DNA from: Taxawa tesnikishii (nom. ined.)
Lineage: Eukaryota > Ascomycota > Dothideomycetes > Dothideales
DNA length: 64,000 nucleotides
Direction of reading: 5' to 3'
Assembly: GCA_030247885.1 (NCBI GenBank)
Contig: JAPDRO010000001.1
Span: 1,984,001-2,048,000 of the forward strand
Below are positions 22,601-35,198 of the stretch, piece by piece. Position numbers and translations under genes: made by a program. How positions within the stretch are numbered: the stretch's first letter is position 1; every line of letters begins with the position of its first letter. The notes beneath the pieces are model-generated. The model had not been told where the DNA came from. It searched no databases and was given only the letters and a program-made list of their open reading frames with translations.

Positions 22601-25196
22601 TCAATAGCGAGCAGCTTGCCACGCACCAGATGAGACCAAACACGATCCGGGTAAATCGGGAGTAGAGCGATCAAGAACTGTGCGCAGCTGACGAGAAGAT
22701 ATAGCGACCCTTCAAGGCCTGGCTGATCGATTTGGGCTTGGAGTTCTTCTTCGAAAATTTGGGAGACGATGCGAACTATATCGTCTTTGCGTTGAAGTCC
22801 GTTGCTGAGCCGTCCAAGAGCATGCTTTGCGGAGTCCAAGTCTTCCTCGTCCAACGAGTTATTCAATAATGAGGTAATGAAACCGACGATATCCGAAGCT
22901 GTTTCGCGATCAACGGGCTGCGAGGTGGTAGAATCCACAGTGGTGCTGCTAGAGGTTCTAGTAGACAGCAAGGCGCCCAGATATTCAAGAGCAGAATGCT
23001 GGAAATGCCAGCAGACAACCCAAGGCCGGGCGGAATTGACAATCACACCGATCGTGCCGGCTGGAATAACGTATAGTCCGTCAGAGCTGCCGGAAGACCT
23101 TCTGTCAGACCCACCGAGGAGCAACATTTTGCGCTTGTTGTTCGGGGAGAGAGATACGGTAAATCACTCGTCAGCCGGATGCAGTTTGCAATTTCGTCTT
23201 CTCTCACTTGTTCATAGTTATTAAAATCGTAGGGCATGGTGTAGGTGAAGGTTGTCATATTATCCAGGACCTGCACGGCTTGAGACTGGCCTTCTTCTGA
23301 CGGTCTGCTACAGTCGTTCAGTGCTTTGAGACACGCCAGGAAGGGACGTAGTTCGTGAGGATATCGCGAGTGTATCTGCTCTAAGAACTGAGGACGCAGA
23401 ATATCTTCATCCACAAGTAGCGTGTGAACAGGCTCAAGTGGCGAGCGAGACTGCGATAGGAGTGTTTTCATTGAGGGCAAATCGTAGGAAAGTGTTGAGA
23501 GAATGCCTTGCACAATTTCCGGGCCGTATTGCACAAGTGGCAACGCTCCCTGAGCAGACCAAGCAGGATGAGCTTCGCAGAGGCTGCGATGTGCAGATCG
23601 AAAGGAGCCGAAAACACCGTCAAGACGGTGTCGGAAACAGCTGTGGCCACCTCAAACACTTGCAGGTCGTCAACTGCGATTCTTCCCATGATGGAGATGG
23701 GATCGTCTCCAGGCAGGACATCCAGGATGGCGTCCAGCAACACTTGAGCTCTCGATGGCGCCGAACGTGAGCTTCGCCCTCCCTTCATTGCTGATTTCAG
23801 TCTCGCTGGTGACTCTCCGTCACTTGAGTTCTCATCAGGATTCGCCTCGCGCAGCACGGAAGCTACATCGCGAAACCCTTGACCAACGATGCTCCAACCC
23901 AGGATGGCGAGACTTGCATGCCCTATTCTTTGAGCCGTGGCACCGAGGAGCGTATTAGTTATCACGGTAAGAAGCTCATCATTGTCCACGTAATGATCGC
24001 CCGTGAGGTCGGGATATGAAACGCCACTTTGAGGTATGAATCTGCCGGCGATGTATTCGAGTGTTGCGGAGACATTGAGTAACGAGAGGGAGATCAACGA
24101 CACAAGGCATTGCATCATCTGGAGGAGGTCTATTGTGACTTGTGTTTCCTAGGAAGGTTATTCAGCTTCGTCAGGCGTTATAGTCTTGGTCCACACTCAC
24201 TGCCGGCATTATGGAAAAGAAGGAAGTGCTGTCCATAAGATCGAACCATGACCTGACAGACGCTGCATCTGGGACTTCCGCCATGGAAGCAGCATGCATC
24301 AGAGCCAGTCGTAGCACCAAAGTCATCTCGGTAAACAAGGACTGAATGAAAGCCAAAAGGAGCGTGTCATCGTCCTTCACAGAGGTGGGCCACTTGTTGC
24401 TATCGCCAAGTGTCTGCAACCGCGCATCTAAGGCGTCCACGCATTGGATGAAAAAGTTCTTTCCTGAGCCAGGCTTTCTTTGCTCGTCCCACACATTGCG
24501 ACCCACGTCTTTCGTCCAACTCCTTGTCATTGCGCTCTTGCCAATACTGACTGCCGATACGGGCTGCTGATCCGCAGGCTGCGCGAATCCCACTAACGTT
24601 TCGCTCACCCGCAGGACATGCGCTCTTTCCGACCAAAATAGCTTCAGAAGCCTTTCATGTCTTGGGGCTTCTTTGTTGAACTCAGTTGAGGTTAATCCAG
24701 TGGTCTCTTCGGGATTCCGGATGGTGGATGCACCAAAGCCTGCGCTTGCCGTAGCAGCCTGAACACTCAGCTTCTCCTCCTCCGACCACTCGCTCAGAAG
24801 CTGAGCGCTAGGCCTCTGCTGCCATTCGAGCATCACTACCCTCAGCGCCGACATCTCGTCTATGTGCACCTCTTTCGATAGCCATGTTGCATCCTGCTTC
24901 AACAGTTCGATATCGTAGTTTCCGTTACTGGAAGGCTGAACGTGAATGGGAGCGGTTCTGGTCGAGAAGGCGGCCTTGGTTTTCTCATTTGGTTCCGGGA
25001 AAGGAGCCAATGCCTGTACGAGTAGCTGTATGGTCGCTTCGTCGCTCAGGAAGCGCTCAAGAGACGTATTGTCCTCTGCAGCGGTATCGCATAGTGCCGT
25101 GTAGGCAGCCTTCCAGGAAACAAGAAAGTGCTCTCCGTTCAAGCATTTGTCCAGGGCAGGGAAGTAAACCGCCTCGGCAGACGGCGCCATGTTCAA
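19633..25196 (-). CDS. NUP188: nucleoporin Nup188
   Basis: Exon 1 25196-24201, intron of 52 bases, exon 2 from 24148 to 19633; about 1,837 residues, the usual size. The protein is a long helical solenoid with no enzyme motif; the N-terminal part (AVYFPALDKCLNGEHFLVSWK), the segment DGLYVIPAGTIGVI and the middle (AQNYWSWATND) match fungal Nup188 as I recall it. Nup188 is a large scaffold subunit of the inner ring of the nuclear pore, bound to Nic96. Exon 2 is broken twice by one missing base each, near 23541-23546 and in a G4 run (+ strand) at 23144-23147. Nup188 is large and single-copy, so these breaks argue for assembly errors. Divergent from TrpC. Confidence 0.85.
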
Positions 25197-25535
25197 CTAC
25201 CGTGTCGCATAGAGATTCGAAACCCACGGATGTGATTTGGAGAAGACGGCGATATTCGTGGTGGTTGGAGGAGCAGTTATTGTTGTTACATTTACGACTA
25301 TTGTTGCTTCGCAGGTGAACGAGCTCCACCGGGAAGTCGCGAGTGAACGAAAGTTCGCGTCTGGCTACCGAGGCCCATACAGACCAGCAGGGCAAAATGG
25401 CCGTGAATCATTCCCGGACTTCTTACAATTGTTTGCGCCAATTCATACCACACTCCGTACAAGACATCGAGAGGACAGTTGGCCTCATAGTCGTCGAGAG
25501 GACACCGAATCGGACAACTCATTCTCGGGACAAAA
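25197..25535. promoter_or_regulatory. divergent promoter, NUP188 / trpC
   Basis: A 339-base divergent interval. No clear TATA box. A GTTGTTGCTTC-type stretch lies near 25270-25310. Confidence 0.4.
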
Positions 25536-27909
25536 ATGCCTGGACTCGATCTCGTTGACCACTCCCCTCACAATACCCAGCCCGCCCTTCCAATACCAAC
25601 CGCCTCTAACCTGATTCTGATTGACAATTACGACTCCTTCACCTGGAACGTATATCAATACTTGGTACTCGAGGGAGCGAATGTCACAGTCTACCGCAAT
25701 GACGAGATCACACTAGAGAACCTCATCCGGCAAAACCCTACCCAGTTGGTCATCAGTCCCGGTCCTGGCCATCCAGAGTCCGACTCCGGAATCAGCAAGG
25801 ATGCCATAAAACACTACGCGGGCAAGATACCGATACTGGGAGTGTGCATGGGAGAGTGAGTCGGGTCCGGCATATGGTCCTCGAACAAGCACTGACGCTT
25901 CACAGGCAATGCATCTACTCGGTATTCGGAGGAATCGTAGAAAAGACTGGCGAAATTCTGCACGGAAAGACATCCCCTCTCCGCCACGACTCTAGGGGCG
26001 TATACGCAGGTCTGCCACAGGACCTTCCAGTAACTAGATACCACTCTCTAGCCGGAACGCATCCCACCCTTCCAGATTGCTTAGAGGTGTCCTCTTGGAT
26101 TGCCGTGGGGCCAGATGGCGGAAAGGGCGTTATCATGGGCGTCAGACATAAGGAGTACCTGATTGAAGGCGTGCAATTCCACCCGGAGAGTATCCTCACT
26201 GCCGAGGGACGGACAATGATCAAGAATTTCCTGAACATGCAGGGTGGTACATGGACAGAAAACGAGAGGTTGCAGAAAGAGAGCCCGGCTAAGCAGAACG
26301 GTGCCTCCAATGGTGCCACTGACAAAAAGACTTCCATTCTGGAGCGGATATACGAGCACCGCAAAGCCGCTGTGGCAGCCCAAAAGCAAATTCCTTCGCA
26401 ACGACCAACAGACCTGCAGGCAGCCTACGAGCTGAACATCTCCCCGCCACAGATTTCCTTCCCGGACCGTCTCAGACAATCACCCTATCAACTTTCACTT
26501 ATGGCCGAGATCAAACGGGCCTCTCCCTCCAAGGGCATCATCTCGCTCGCCACCTGCGCACCTGCTCAAGCGCGCACATACGCTCTAGCAGGCGCATCCG
26601 TCATCTCTGTGCTCACCGAGCCAGAATGGTTCAAGGGCTCGATCGATGATCTGCGCGCAGTGCGGCAAGCCTTGAACGGAATGGCAAACCGGCCAGCTAT
26701 TTTGCGCAAAGAGTTCATATTCGAGGAGTACCAGATCCTGGAGGCGCGGTTGGCGGGTGCGGACACGGTTCTGCTGATAGTCAAGATGCTGGATACGGAC
26801 ACACTGACGCGGTTGTACAAGTACTCGCAATCTTTGGGCATGGAGCCACTGGTTGAGGTCAATACGGTCGATGAAATGCAGATTGCGCTCCAACTTGGAT
26901 CAAAGGTCATCGGAGTCAACAACCGCAACTTGACGAACTTTGAAGTCGACCTCGAAACGACAAGTCGCCTGATGGAGAACGTACCGAAGGAGACAGTCGT
27001 GTGCGCACTAAGCGGTATCTCCGGACCTAAGGACGTCGAACCGTACCAGAAGAACGGCGTAGGAGCTGTGCTGGTCGGTGAAGCGCTCATGCGCGCAGGC
27101 GACAACGTTGCCGACTTCATCGCAAGGCTATTGGGTGGTAGCAACCAGGAAGTAGCAGCACCGCAGAAACAGCTAAAGAGGAAACGTCCGCTCGTCAAGA
27201 TTTGCGGAACCAGATCAGCGGAAGCTGCAAAGGCGGCCATTGAAGCCGGCGCGGATCTGATCGGCATGATTCTGGTCGAGGGGCGGAAGCGCTGCGTCGA
27301 CAACGACACCGCGCTCGCCATCTCCGACACCGTGCACACGACACGTAAACCCGAGTCCTCGACCAGCAACACATCACAGCAACCCGACGCGGTCGCAGCG
27401 ACGGACTTCTTCACGCACACAACACAACACCATCTCTCGCACCCCACTCGTGCGCTCCTCGTTGGTGTGTTCCAGAACCAACCCCTCTCCTACATTCTCT
27501 CATGTCGGGTCCGCTACAATCTCGACATCGTCCAATTGCACGGTTCCGAGCCCGTCGAGTGGGCGTCGCTTATCCCTTGTCCTGTGATCCGGGCCTTCCA
27601 CACTTCTGACCCGGCCTTGGGCTCGCGCGGATTCCACGCCGTGCCGTTGGTTGACAGCGGCGCGGGCGGCACGGGCGAAAGGGTTGATTTGGCTGCGGTG
27701 AAGGAACTGCTAAGCAAAGACGGAGGCTTGAGGGTTATGCTTGCGGGAGGACTGAACCCGGACAATGTCGGAGAGGTGGTGGGAGAGTTGGGAGACTTGG
27801 CAGAGCGAATTGCGGTTGTGGACGTGAGCAGTGGGGTGGAAGAGGGCGGAAAGCAAAGTTTGGAGAAAATTAGGGGTTCGTGCAAGCGGTGAAGGAGCTG
27901 GGCGGGTAA
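25536..27909 (+). CDS. trpC: trifunctional tryptophan synthesis protein TrpC
   Basis: Exons 25536-25855 and 25906-27909 (50-base intron). Three enzymes in one chain. The glutamine amidotransferase (about 25-230) has [12 protein letters not shown], the nucleophile Cys in LGVCMGE and the His/Glu pair in GVQFHPES. Indole-3-glycerol phosphate synthase (about 255-520) has [13 protein letters not shown] and [13 protein letters not shown]. Phosphoribosylanthranilate isomerase (about 545-790) has LVKICGTRS and [12 protein letters not shown]. With anthranilate synthase component I it covers three steps from chorismate to indole-glycerol phosphate. A missing base near 27873-27878 makes the open frame stop at 27892; read in the family frame it ends VQAVKELGG at 27909. 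Otherwise complete. Confidence 0.95.
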
Positions 27910-28376
27910 CCGAGGTCGATAAGCACCTGTTCTCGACCTACAGAGAGCAGTTTAGTATCAGCTATGCTATCCTATGCCCGCCATTGGAGGGATGTAATAC
28001 GAAGCGGAACAAACATGGATCGAAACACGATCGCGTACGTGGTATAAATCGGCACCTGTGGAATTAGAGGCGGTGCTAGCATAGACACATCGAAATGGCC
28101 TTGATACGGGTATATGGCCCGATAAGTAACGCAATACACTTCCCCAATAAACCAACTATCAACCATACATCTTCAGCACTCACGATACGAAGCCACCAGT
28201 GGAGAACCCTCCATATCAAACGTGACAGGTGCTGGAGGTGGGAAACTTTACAACTCATCATGGTCAAGAATTCTTGGCTTGAGGTTCGGCTTCGTGGATA
28301 ACACAAACTATGGACATGACAACAACTTGCACCGCATCCTCCATCGCGTTCCTAGTCCCTGTCCTTCGTGACCCTT
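27910..28376. other. convergent 3' region, trpC / beta-galactosidase
   Basis: 467 bases, no coding frame that I believe. Confidence 0.5.
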
Positions 28377-31300
28377 CTAGTACGCACCCTGTCTCTTGGT
28401 CCACCCAGTCATTGGGCTCAACCCAATAGGCCCATATCCACTCTGCACCGGCGTGCCTGTGACCAAGCTGAAGTCGCTAAGCTTGGCGCCCGTGGGATCC
28501 AGCGCCCACAAACTGACCGCAAGGTAGTTCTCTCCGTGGTAGTTCCAGATACCCTCGGGCACGGGGAAAGTATCCTGAGGTCCCACATTGTGAACGTATT
28601 TACCAAACTGGTATCCATTGACGTAGATCTGAGCCCTGTACGCAGCGACGGTGCCATTGACTTCGGTGCCCGTGGTATTTGCGAAGCGGAGCGAGAGCGG
28701 AACGTCGTATCCTGCAGGCAAATTCAAGTCGAACGTGGCCGCGTAGAAAGCGACACCTGGAGCAGAGATACCCTCGGTGGGACCATCACTAGAAGCCCAG
28801 CTCGAGATTGGCGCACCGGGGAGGTGGTAGCCCTGGCGCTCGGCGTACAGGCCGCCCTCGTTCAGCGGGCCGCGGGTGTGGTCCTGGTAGTTCTCGCCGC
28901 CCAGGTTGCCGGTGAGCTTCCAGCTGATGGCGGACTTGCTGCGGCCGGAGAGATTGTAGTCGAGGACGCCGCGGGGATTCTTCATCTGCTCTGCCCCGAC
29001 GACCCAGTTCTCGTCGAGACCCATGTTGTCGATGAGCACGGTCAGTACATAGTTGCTTCCGGACTTGAGGTTGGGGAGCGTGAACGTATTGTTGCCGTTT
29101 GAGTAGCGGTCTGCGCCGCGCCAGGAGCCAAGGTAGGTTCCGTTGAGCCAGGCTGTCATGCCGAAAGCAGAGCCGCCCTGAGTCTGCAGATAGATGGTTG
29201 ATTCAGCGCCGGTGGCAGTGAAGTGGCCACGGTAGATGAGGTTGCCGGTGTGGTATCCGTAGTCCGAAGAGTACAGCGACGTTGGAGTGGTAAGGTTGCG
29301 AATAGTGTTGTTGGTGTAGCTCAGAGTGGCTTCAGTCCAGGCGCTATCATCGTACGACGACTTGATCTCTGGGAGACTGTCGATAACCTTCCAGCCGACA
29401 GTTGAAAGGTCAGGAACAGTAATTTCAGGCTTGGTGTATGCCGCGGTGGCGGTGACAACGCCAGTACGGCTCTGCTTGAAGCGCAGGTTGTTGCCGTTCC
29501 AGGTCAAACGAGACAACCTGTCTGGTGCGCCACCGATGACCTCAATGGGAGTAGTGGCATTCAGGTCGCCAGTCAATGCCAAGGTGCGGCCAGACACCTC
29601 AACAGTTCTGAGCAGGTAGCCTGCCTTGACAATAGGCACTGACACATCGGCCTTCTGGCTCGTGTAGTTGCTGCCGCCGTTGAGACTTGCATCGATCACC
29701 CAGTAGTTGTAAGCAGAGTTACGATCTAATTCAACATCAGCGGCGTTCTCAAGCTTCGACCAAACTCTGTCTTACCAAGCAAGTAAACGTAAAGGTTGTG
29801 CTCCAGTTGCACGATGCGCCTAGTTGGGCTAGTCTGGTAGTTGAGAATAGTGTTTCCGTTCTTGTACCCGACCTTGACACCTGAACCTTCGACAACGTTT
29901 GCGCGACCGCAAGCGGTAAAGGCAAGTTCGTGCTCCTCATTGGGGCCACCATATACCACGAGAACAGTCTTGGAGGCGTACTTCTTCCACGTAAAGATCT
30001 CTGCAGATGAGTACAGGAGGTTAATGCCGCCGACATCGTAGTCCGTAACGTGGACTTTGGAGTCGCGGCCGTTGAGCGTCAATGTGCCTCCGAGCTGGGG
30101 GATGCTGACGTTACCTTGGCTGGTGGGCACGATCAGGTGATAGTTAGTGGAGGCCAGGGAGTTGTAGGCGGCGTGGCGGAGGACGTAGAAGTTCGTCTTC
30201 GTTCCGTTGCCGAGGAGCGCAGTGACAGCGAGAGCGCTACTGTCAGTGTACGAGCCATTGGCGTTGGTATTGTTCTGTGGAGTCGCTGTGAGGTAGGCTG
30301 GCGATGCTTGCAGGAAATTGGCCTCCAGCTTCGCTTCGCTGTACTTCTCCCGATCTACTGCACGTGTCTCTCTGATGACAGCACCATAGTCATAAGACGT
30401 GTAGCCACCAGGGTGGCCTAGGTTACCCCAGTTGGTACCACCGTAAGTCATGTAGATGTTGAAGATGGTGACGCCGAAGCTCCAATCGTTCTTGTAGAAG
30501 ACCCTTTCGAACTCGGGTCCGAGCAACGCCGCACACTGGTCAAAGCCAAGGCCGCCCCAGGGGTCGAAAGAACCACCTTGGAATTCGGGGATGGAGTATG
30601 GCGTGTTTGGACTTTGTTGCTCATGCGAGTTGCGGAAGTAAGTTGGAAGGTCATTGTCGGGCCATGTATATGGGTTCGCACAGTCGAATCCCTATGCACC
30701 TGTAAGCCGCACAACCAGACAACGAGCGAGACAGATTACTAACAGAGGGTAGGAATCATGTCCATATATATCCACTTGACCCTCTCCAGTTCCAGGGGCG
30801 TTGTGGCCACCGGCATACGCGTCGTTGTTCATGAGAGGCACCACAATACCTGCGTTCCTAGCCTGGTCCTCGACGTACTGCATGTAGACTGGGTCTGGGA
30901 ATGTGACATTTCCAACGGCCCCAGAGTATTCGTTCTCGGGCTGATAGAGGATGACCGGGCCGCCATTCGTGATCTGAGCGTCAGCAATGATTTTGTTGAT
31001 ATGACTAGCATAGTTATCTGTAGCGTGCAGGTAGAGCGGGTCAGAGGTCCTCAGATATGCCGGGATCCGCTGTAGCCAGCCAGGAAAACCACCGCCGGAT
31101 GCTTCGGCGTTGATGTATGGGCCAGGACGCTGTGATAGTTAATCGTCTTGCTGCACTCCCTTCCAATTGTGACTTACGGCAAGCAGATAAATACCCGCTT
31201 TCTGAGCAGCGGCAAAGAATTCATCGAATCCGAACACGCCTTCGGCTGAGAAGCTGCCCGGCTTGCCCTCCAGCAATGCCCAGTCAACGTAGAAGGACAC

Positions 31301-31677
31301 ACCGCTGTATCCCAAAGCCTTGATCTTTTGAAAGACGTCGAGCCAGAGGCTTGGTACCGGAAGACTAGTCGTGTTATGTCAGTTTGTTTCGAGCACATTG
31401 ATCTATCGGACACTGTACCGGAAAGGATGGAACTCTCCGCTATAGAAGAGTACTCTCTCGCCGCGGACAAAGATAGAATGTTCATCCCAAGTGACCTAGA
31501 CATCATCAGGAAACAACATCCAGTCAGTGCTCTCTCACGCGTACGTACAATGTCCTGCAAAGGCGCCCTCTTATAAGGCTTGATCATCATATTGGGCTTT
31601 CCGCCCACAGCCAGCGCATCTGCACCAACTGCAAGCCATGACAGCGTCGCCGTCTTTAGCAAGGTCGAGAACAGCAT
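28377..31677 (-). CDS. lacA: secreted beta-galactosidase, GH35
   Basis: Six exons: 31677-31549, 31495-31419, 31364-31178, 31129-30744, 30691-29776, 29725-28377; introns 48-54 bases. About 1,010 residues with a signal peptide ([18 protein letters not shown]). The GH35 catalytic domain shows [12 protein letters not shown], the acid/base Glu in LYQPENEYS and the nucleophile region [14 protein letters not shown]. Beta-sandwich domains follow (for example [14 protein letters not shown] and the end [15 protein letters not shown]). Many N-glycosylation sites fit secretion. It releases terminal beta-galactose from plant wall galactans or lactose. At the exon 4/5 junction the frame closes only if one G is missing at 30690-30692; all other junctions are in frame. 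Confidence 0.93.
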
Positions 31678-32518
31678 TCTGGCAGAGCGACGAGGTAAGC
31701 AACTCCTCTAGCCTTCACCTCAGCATCACAAGCGGAGGCGCCATGTTTAATAATTCCTCCCCTCTTCATCTCCTCCTCACGCTGATCTCTGTAAACAATG
31801 CGCGCAACCTCGTACAGCCCCTCTCGCGGCAACACACACCGACATGCATTGGCTCCATGCGCATGACAAAGTGTGCTCCGCAGCCTGTTTCAGGAAGGTC
31901 GAGTTGAAAATCAGGTACCACAAACGCGGTGATGCAACGTCATGGGATGATGGAGTCGCGGAGAAACTCTCAAGTGTGGAGAAAATTGATTGCAACCCCG
32001 CATGCTTCCAAACCAAAGAAGGCCCGGCATGAATCGTATGCAAGGGCAATCACTCGAGCATTCAATCAATGTGGTTGAACGACAGGGTACGCTGGGATAT
32101 CGGGGATGTCGGGAATGGCAGTGACTGCGGAGAAGTTTCCGGACGCCAGCCATTTTTGAAATAAACCAGCCTTCTTCGGAGTTCGATAACACTACGGATA
32201 GATTTTGCATCCTATATACAGCTAGCTCCATTAGGAGAACAAAGGGTGAAGAATGAGGTAAAATTACTGAATGAGTCTTGGAACGTTACAATCACGTCGA
32301 TATCTTATAACTTACTACACTTATACGAGCTTTGCCTCGCAATATAGTATATGACTTCTAACAGCTTTTATTTATTTTTACGCACAAAGAACAATAGCTT
32401 AACGTCGAAAGAGGAACATATGTCACTCACATTGTTAGCTGACTACGTGGTGATGTTGTAATGGAGCATTGAATTGACAGACTCGTAGAGTGGGTGACTG
32501 AGAATTTTCCGTCGAATA
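31678..32518. other. intergenic, AT-rich toward the right
   Basis: Upstream of the beta-galactosidase. From about 32220 the sequence is clearly richer in A and T than the rest (for example ttttatttatttttac near 32366). No gene seen. Confidence 0.5.
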
Positions 32519-32538
32519 CTGTATTTTGTTAAATACAG
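32519..32538. repeat. perfect hairpin, 8-base stem and 4-base loop
   Basis: CTGTATTT, loop TGTT, AAATACAG. On the minus strand it would fall in the 3' region of the Dbr1 transcript, just after a good acceptor site. Confidence 0.7.
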
Positions 32539-32548
32539 GGCCTCCATA

Positions 32549-32835
32549 TCTGCAGAAGAGAAGTTAATCTTTCCAACGTGTGAGTCGCGAGGGACCAGCA
32601 ATGTGGGGTTTGTGGATATATAATTGAGATGATCTGGTGCAACTTACGTTCAGGGCTCCCATGTCAATACAGTCGTCCAGTAAGCCCCGGATGACGCCTT
32701 CTTGGAAGATATTGTGCATGCTGGTGCATGCTGTGTGCAGCCCCTTCAGTCGCCGGACCATCTGCATGGGACAGATGTGTGACCGGCCGCATTTGATGCT
32801 TAGTCGAGAGAAGGAAAGACGGATCACGTCTTACC
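32549..32835 (-). other. candidate extra 3' exons of DBR1
   Basis: On the minus strand a strong donor (CTG then GTAAGA) lies at 32835/32834, just before the DBR1 stop. It is followed by an acceptor (tgcag) with a new exon 32761-32648, a strong donor (GTAAGT) and another acceptor after a pyrimidine tract (cttctcttctgcag), opening an exon at 32549. The 114-base exon is open in a phase-0 frame that looks protein-like (MVRRLKGLHTACTSMHN). When joined from the DBR1 frame it instead adds about 33 residues and stops. It may be an alternative tail, UTR introns, or part of an unrecognised small protein. Confidence 0.35.
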
Positions 32836-34748
32836 AGCGAGACCCCTACCTCTACTTCTACCTCTGTCCCCACCCCGGCCTCTGCCTCCACGGCCTCTTC
32901 CTCCCCTGAAGCCGCCTCTTCCCCTTCCGAATCCTCCACCCCGTCTCTGCTCCTCCTCACGCGGTCCATTGCGCATGCGCTCGTCCCGTCCCTCCTCGCT
33001 GATGTTGAATGGATTTGGAATTTGCAGCATGTCGCAGAAGGCTATTGTTTGATTGTTGGGATACTCCATAGGGTTTTCCTGCACGTTGATGCCACGTGCC
33101 GGATCATAGACAGGAGCGATGGTTTCGAAGTTTCTCGGAACTATCATGCAGCCGGACTGCACAAGGTTCTCTTCCACCCACTGCTCCATTGACTCGATAA
33201 GGGGCTTGTAGTGCGCCTCGCCCAAGTCGGCGGGAACACGTGCGACCGGATCACCGACGACAAGGTCGGAGGCGAAGACGCGAGTGATGGCTAGCCATTC
33301 TTTGTCATATTCGAGCTTGAGGGGGCGTTCCGTCGGCTTATCCGTCGCTGTCGAAGGAAGAACCGGCAGAAGTTGCAAGAAGTCACGGTTTGGCAGGCAC
33401 TTGTCGAGTGCTAAGAATTTGGTCATCTTGTTGCCGATCTCTTCAGGATGTGAGAGAGGCTGCTGTGCGGGAGTCGGAGTGGGTCTAGAGAATGCTGCTG
33501 GAAGCTGCGCGCGTAGGTCTTCCGACACAGCAGAGTTGTTGCTACCCTCAGGACCAGTACCAGTACCAGTGAGCTCCTGTAAAGATACCTTCGTTCCGTC
33601 CAAGCCTTGTCCAGGTGCTGCGACGGCAGTCGCGGTCGAGTCCGGATCCTCTTCCAGCTCAAGATCGATCTCATCAGCATTGGCCGGCAAAGTTTGCGGT
33701 GCTGGCTGCTCTTCCGCATCATCCATGTCCAGATCAATCTCATCTGCGTTCTTCGTCGCCGCTTCCGCCGCACTTCCGGCTTCCGTGGCACCGTTCGCGA
33801 TAGTGGCATCGATTGCTTGGTCGGATCCGTTTCCTCCATTGTCTGGCATGCTATTTGCCGAAGGCAGAGATTGCTGTGGTGGCATTTCCTGGCCGTGATC
33901 TACAAAAGCGGCATACTTGCAATGTAAATGCGCGCTGAACCAGTACGGGGTCTCAGCCGATCCATCACGTACTTCGCTGCAAGGCTTCCCAGTTGTCCCT
34001 TTCTCGCATCTTCCTCAAAGTGGCTCTTCTGGCGGAAGAGTTTCTTCCAGTTGCCCATCCACTCCACGCCTTTGGGCCAGTCGTGGCTGATACCCACATC
34101 AACCTGCGTGCGAATTTGCATCAACTTTCTCACATCCAGCTCGCGAACGTGGTACACGCTCTTAACGTCATCTTGATTGTAAGGTAGACGCTCGTAGTGA
34201 GGCTTCCTGTAATTATAGCCTTTCCAGATGCCGCTAAGGCCTGCGATGCGTAATGGGCCTAGGCGCAGCACGTTCGCTGCGCCCATGTAGTAGATGTTCG
34301 GAGCTGCCCATCCGCCGTAGTAGAGTTCAAAAAGGTAATTCGAAGCTTCATGATTACCTCCAACGAATATGGTCAGGTAGGGGCGGTGCGCGCGCCAGAA
34401 TAGTACTCGTGAAAGTCATGCATCTCACGATATTTGGCTGGCATGGAGACGCATAGAAGATCGTGTGCATTACGTACAGCCTACAGATCATCGTGAGTTT
34501 TATATCGTTTTGCAGTACGAGGATGAAAGGCCTGGCATACCTGGAAATCACCTCCGATAATCAACAGATCCACGTCCGGCCAGCCTATAACCTCACAAGC
34601 CTTCTTCACTGAGGCGTAGATTGAGTGGAGAGTACCATGACCCTATAACCGGTTTAGCATTGGCACGTTACCATTGCGCAGAGATGTATCTTACACAACC
34701 CTCCACCGCGATCCTCAGACCCTTCTCTTCTTTCAGTTCGATGTCCAT
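32824..34748 (-). CDS. DBR1: RNA lariat debranching enzyme Dbr1 with an RG-rich tail
   Basis: Exons 34748-34695, 34642-34541 and 34480-32824. The metallophosphoesterase motifs are all present: VEGCGHGTLHSIY, LIIGGDFQAVRN, FVGGNHEAS, GLSGIWKGYNYRKPHYERLP (family signature), GISHDWP and, across a break, AHLHCKYAA. It cuts the 2'-5' branch of excised intron lariats in the nucleus. The C-terminal third has repeated acidic DEIDL blocks, the Dbr1 C-terminal domain (NKMTKFLALDKCLPNRDFLQ) and then about 45 residues of RGG/RG repeats, which usually bind RNA. Two missing bases, both by C4 runs of the coding strand (near 34380-34383 and 33947-33950), break exon 3. The tail may be extended by downstream exons. 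Confidence 0.9.
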
Positions 34749-35198
34749 AGTGTACGAATGCGTGTTATCACTATCATGAAAAGCAACCAGCGATTGTAAC
34801 TCATCGAAGTTGTCGGCCAGTGGTGTCCTGTTTTGGCGCGCAGTGGCAATATTGCAGTGGCAGTTGGTGAAGGAAGGAGAGAATGTTTGTGGTTGATGGT
34901 GATGGAGAGGACGAGTAAACTGATTTCAAAACAGCCACGGTCGACGTCACGCGTCACGATTGAGGGTGACATGTGGAAGTGAAACGACCAGAGATCCGCA
35001 GAACCTATACAACTATGTAACTGCAACGGAATTTCTCGAAATCTGTACGTGCTCTCACAAATGTGTTCACCTACAAGATCAGGCTGACCAGCTGTGAACT
35101 CAGGAGGAGGCATTACATCTGACTCTTCGTCCAACACACCCATGCGCATCTTCCGTCGCAAGAAGATCTTATTCTAACAGGTCGTGCCTCTAACAACA
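34749..35198. promoter_or_regulatory. divergent promoter, DBR1 / small helical protein
   Basis: A 450-base divergent interval. A 142-codon minus-strand open frame crosses it (35161-34733) but overlaps the DBR1 start and has no family features, so I treat it as chance. Confidence 0.35.

Noticed and set aside
26566-27447. 293-codon open frame antisense to trpC
   Set aside because: It mirrors the codon structure of a strongly conserved coding region and has no protein features of its own.
29726-29775. A frameshift in the beta-galactosidase near 29.75 kb
   Set aside because: It is a normal 50-base intron (GTAAGA..TTAG) and the joined product reads through in the family frame.
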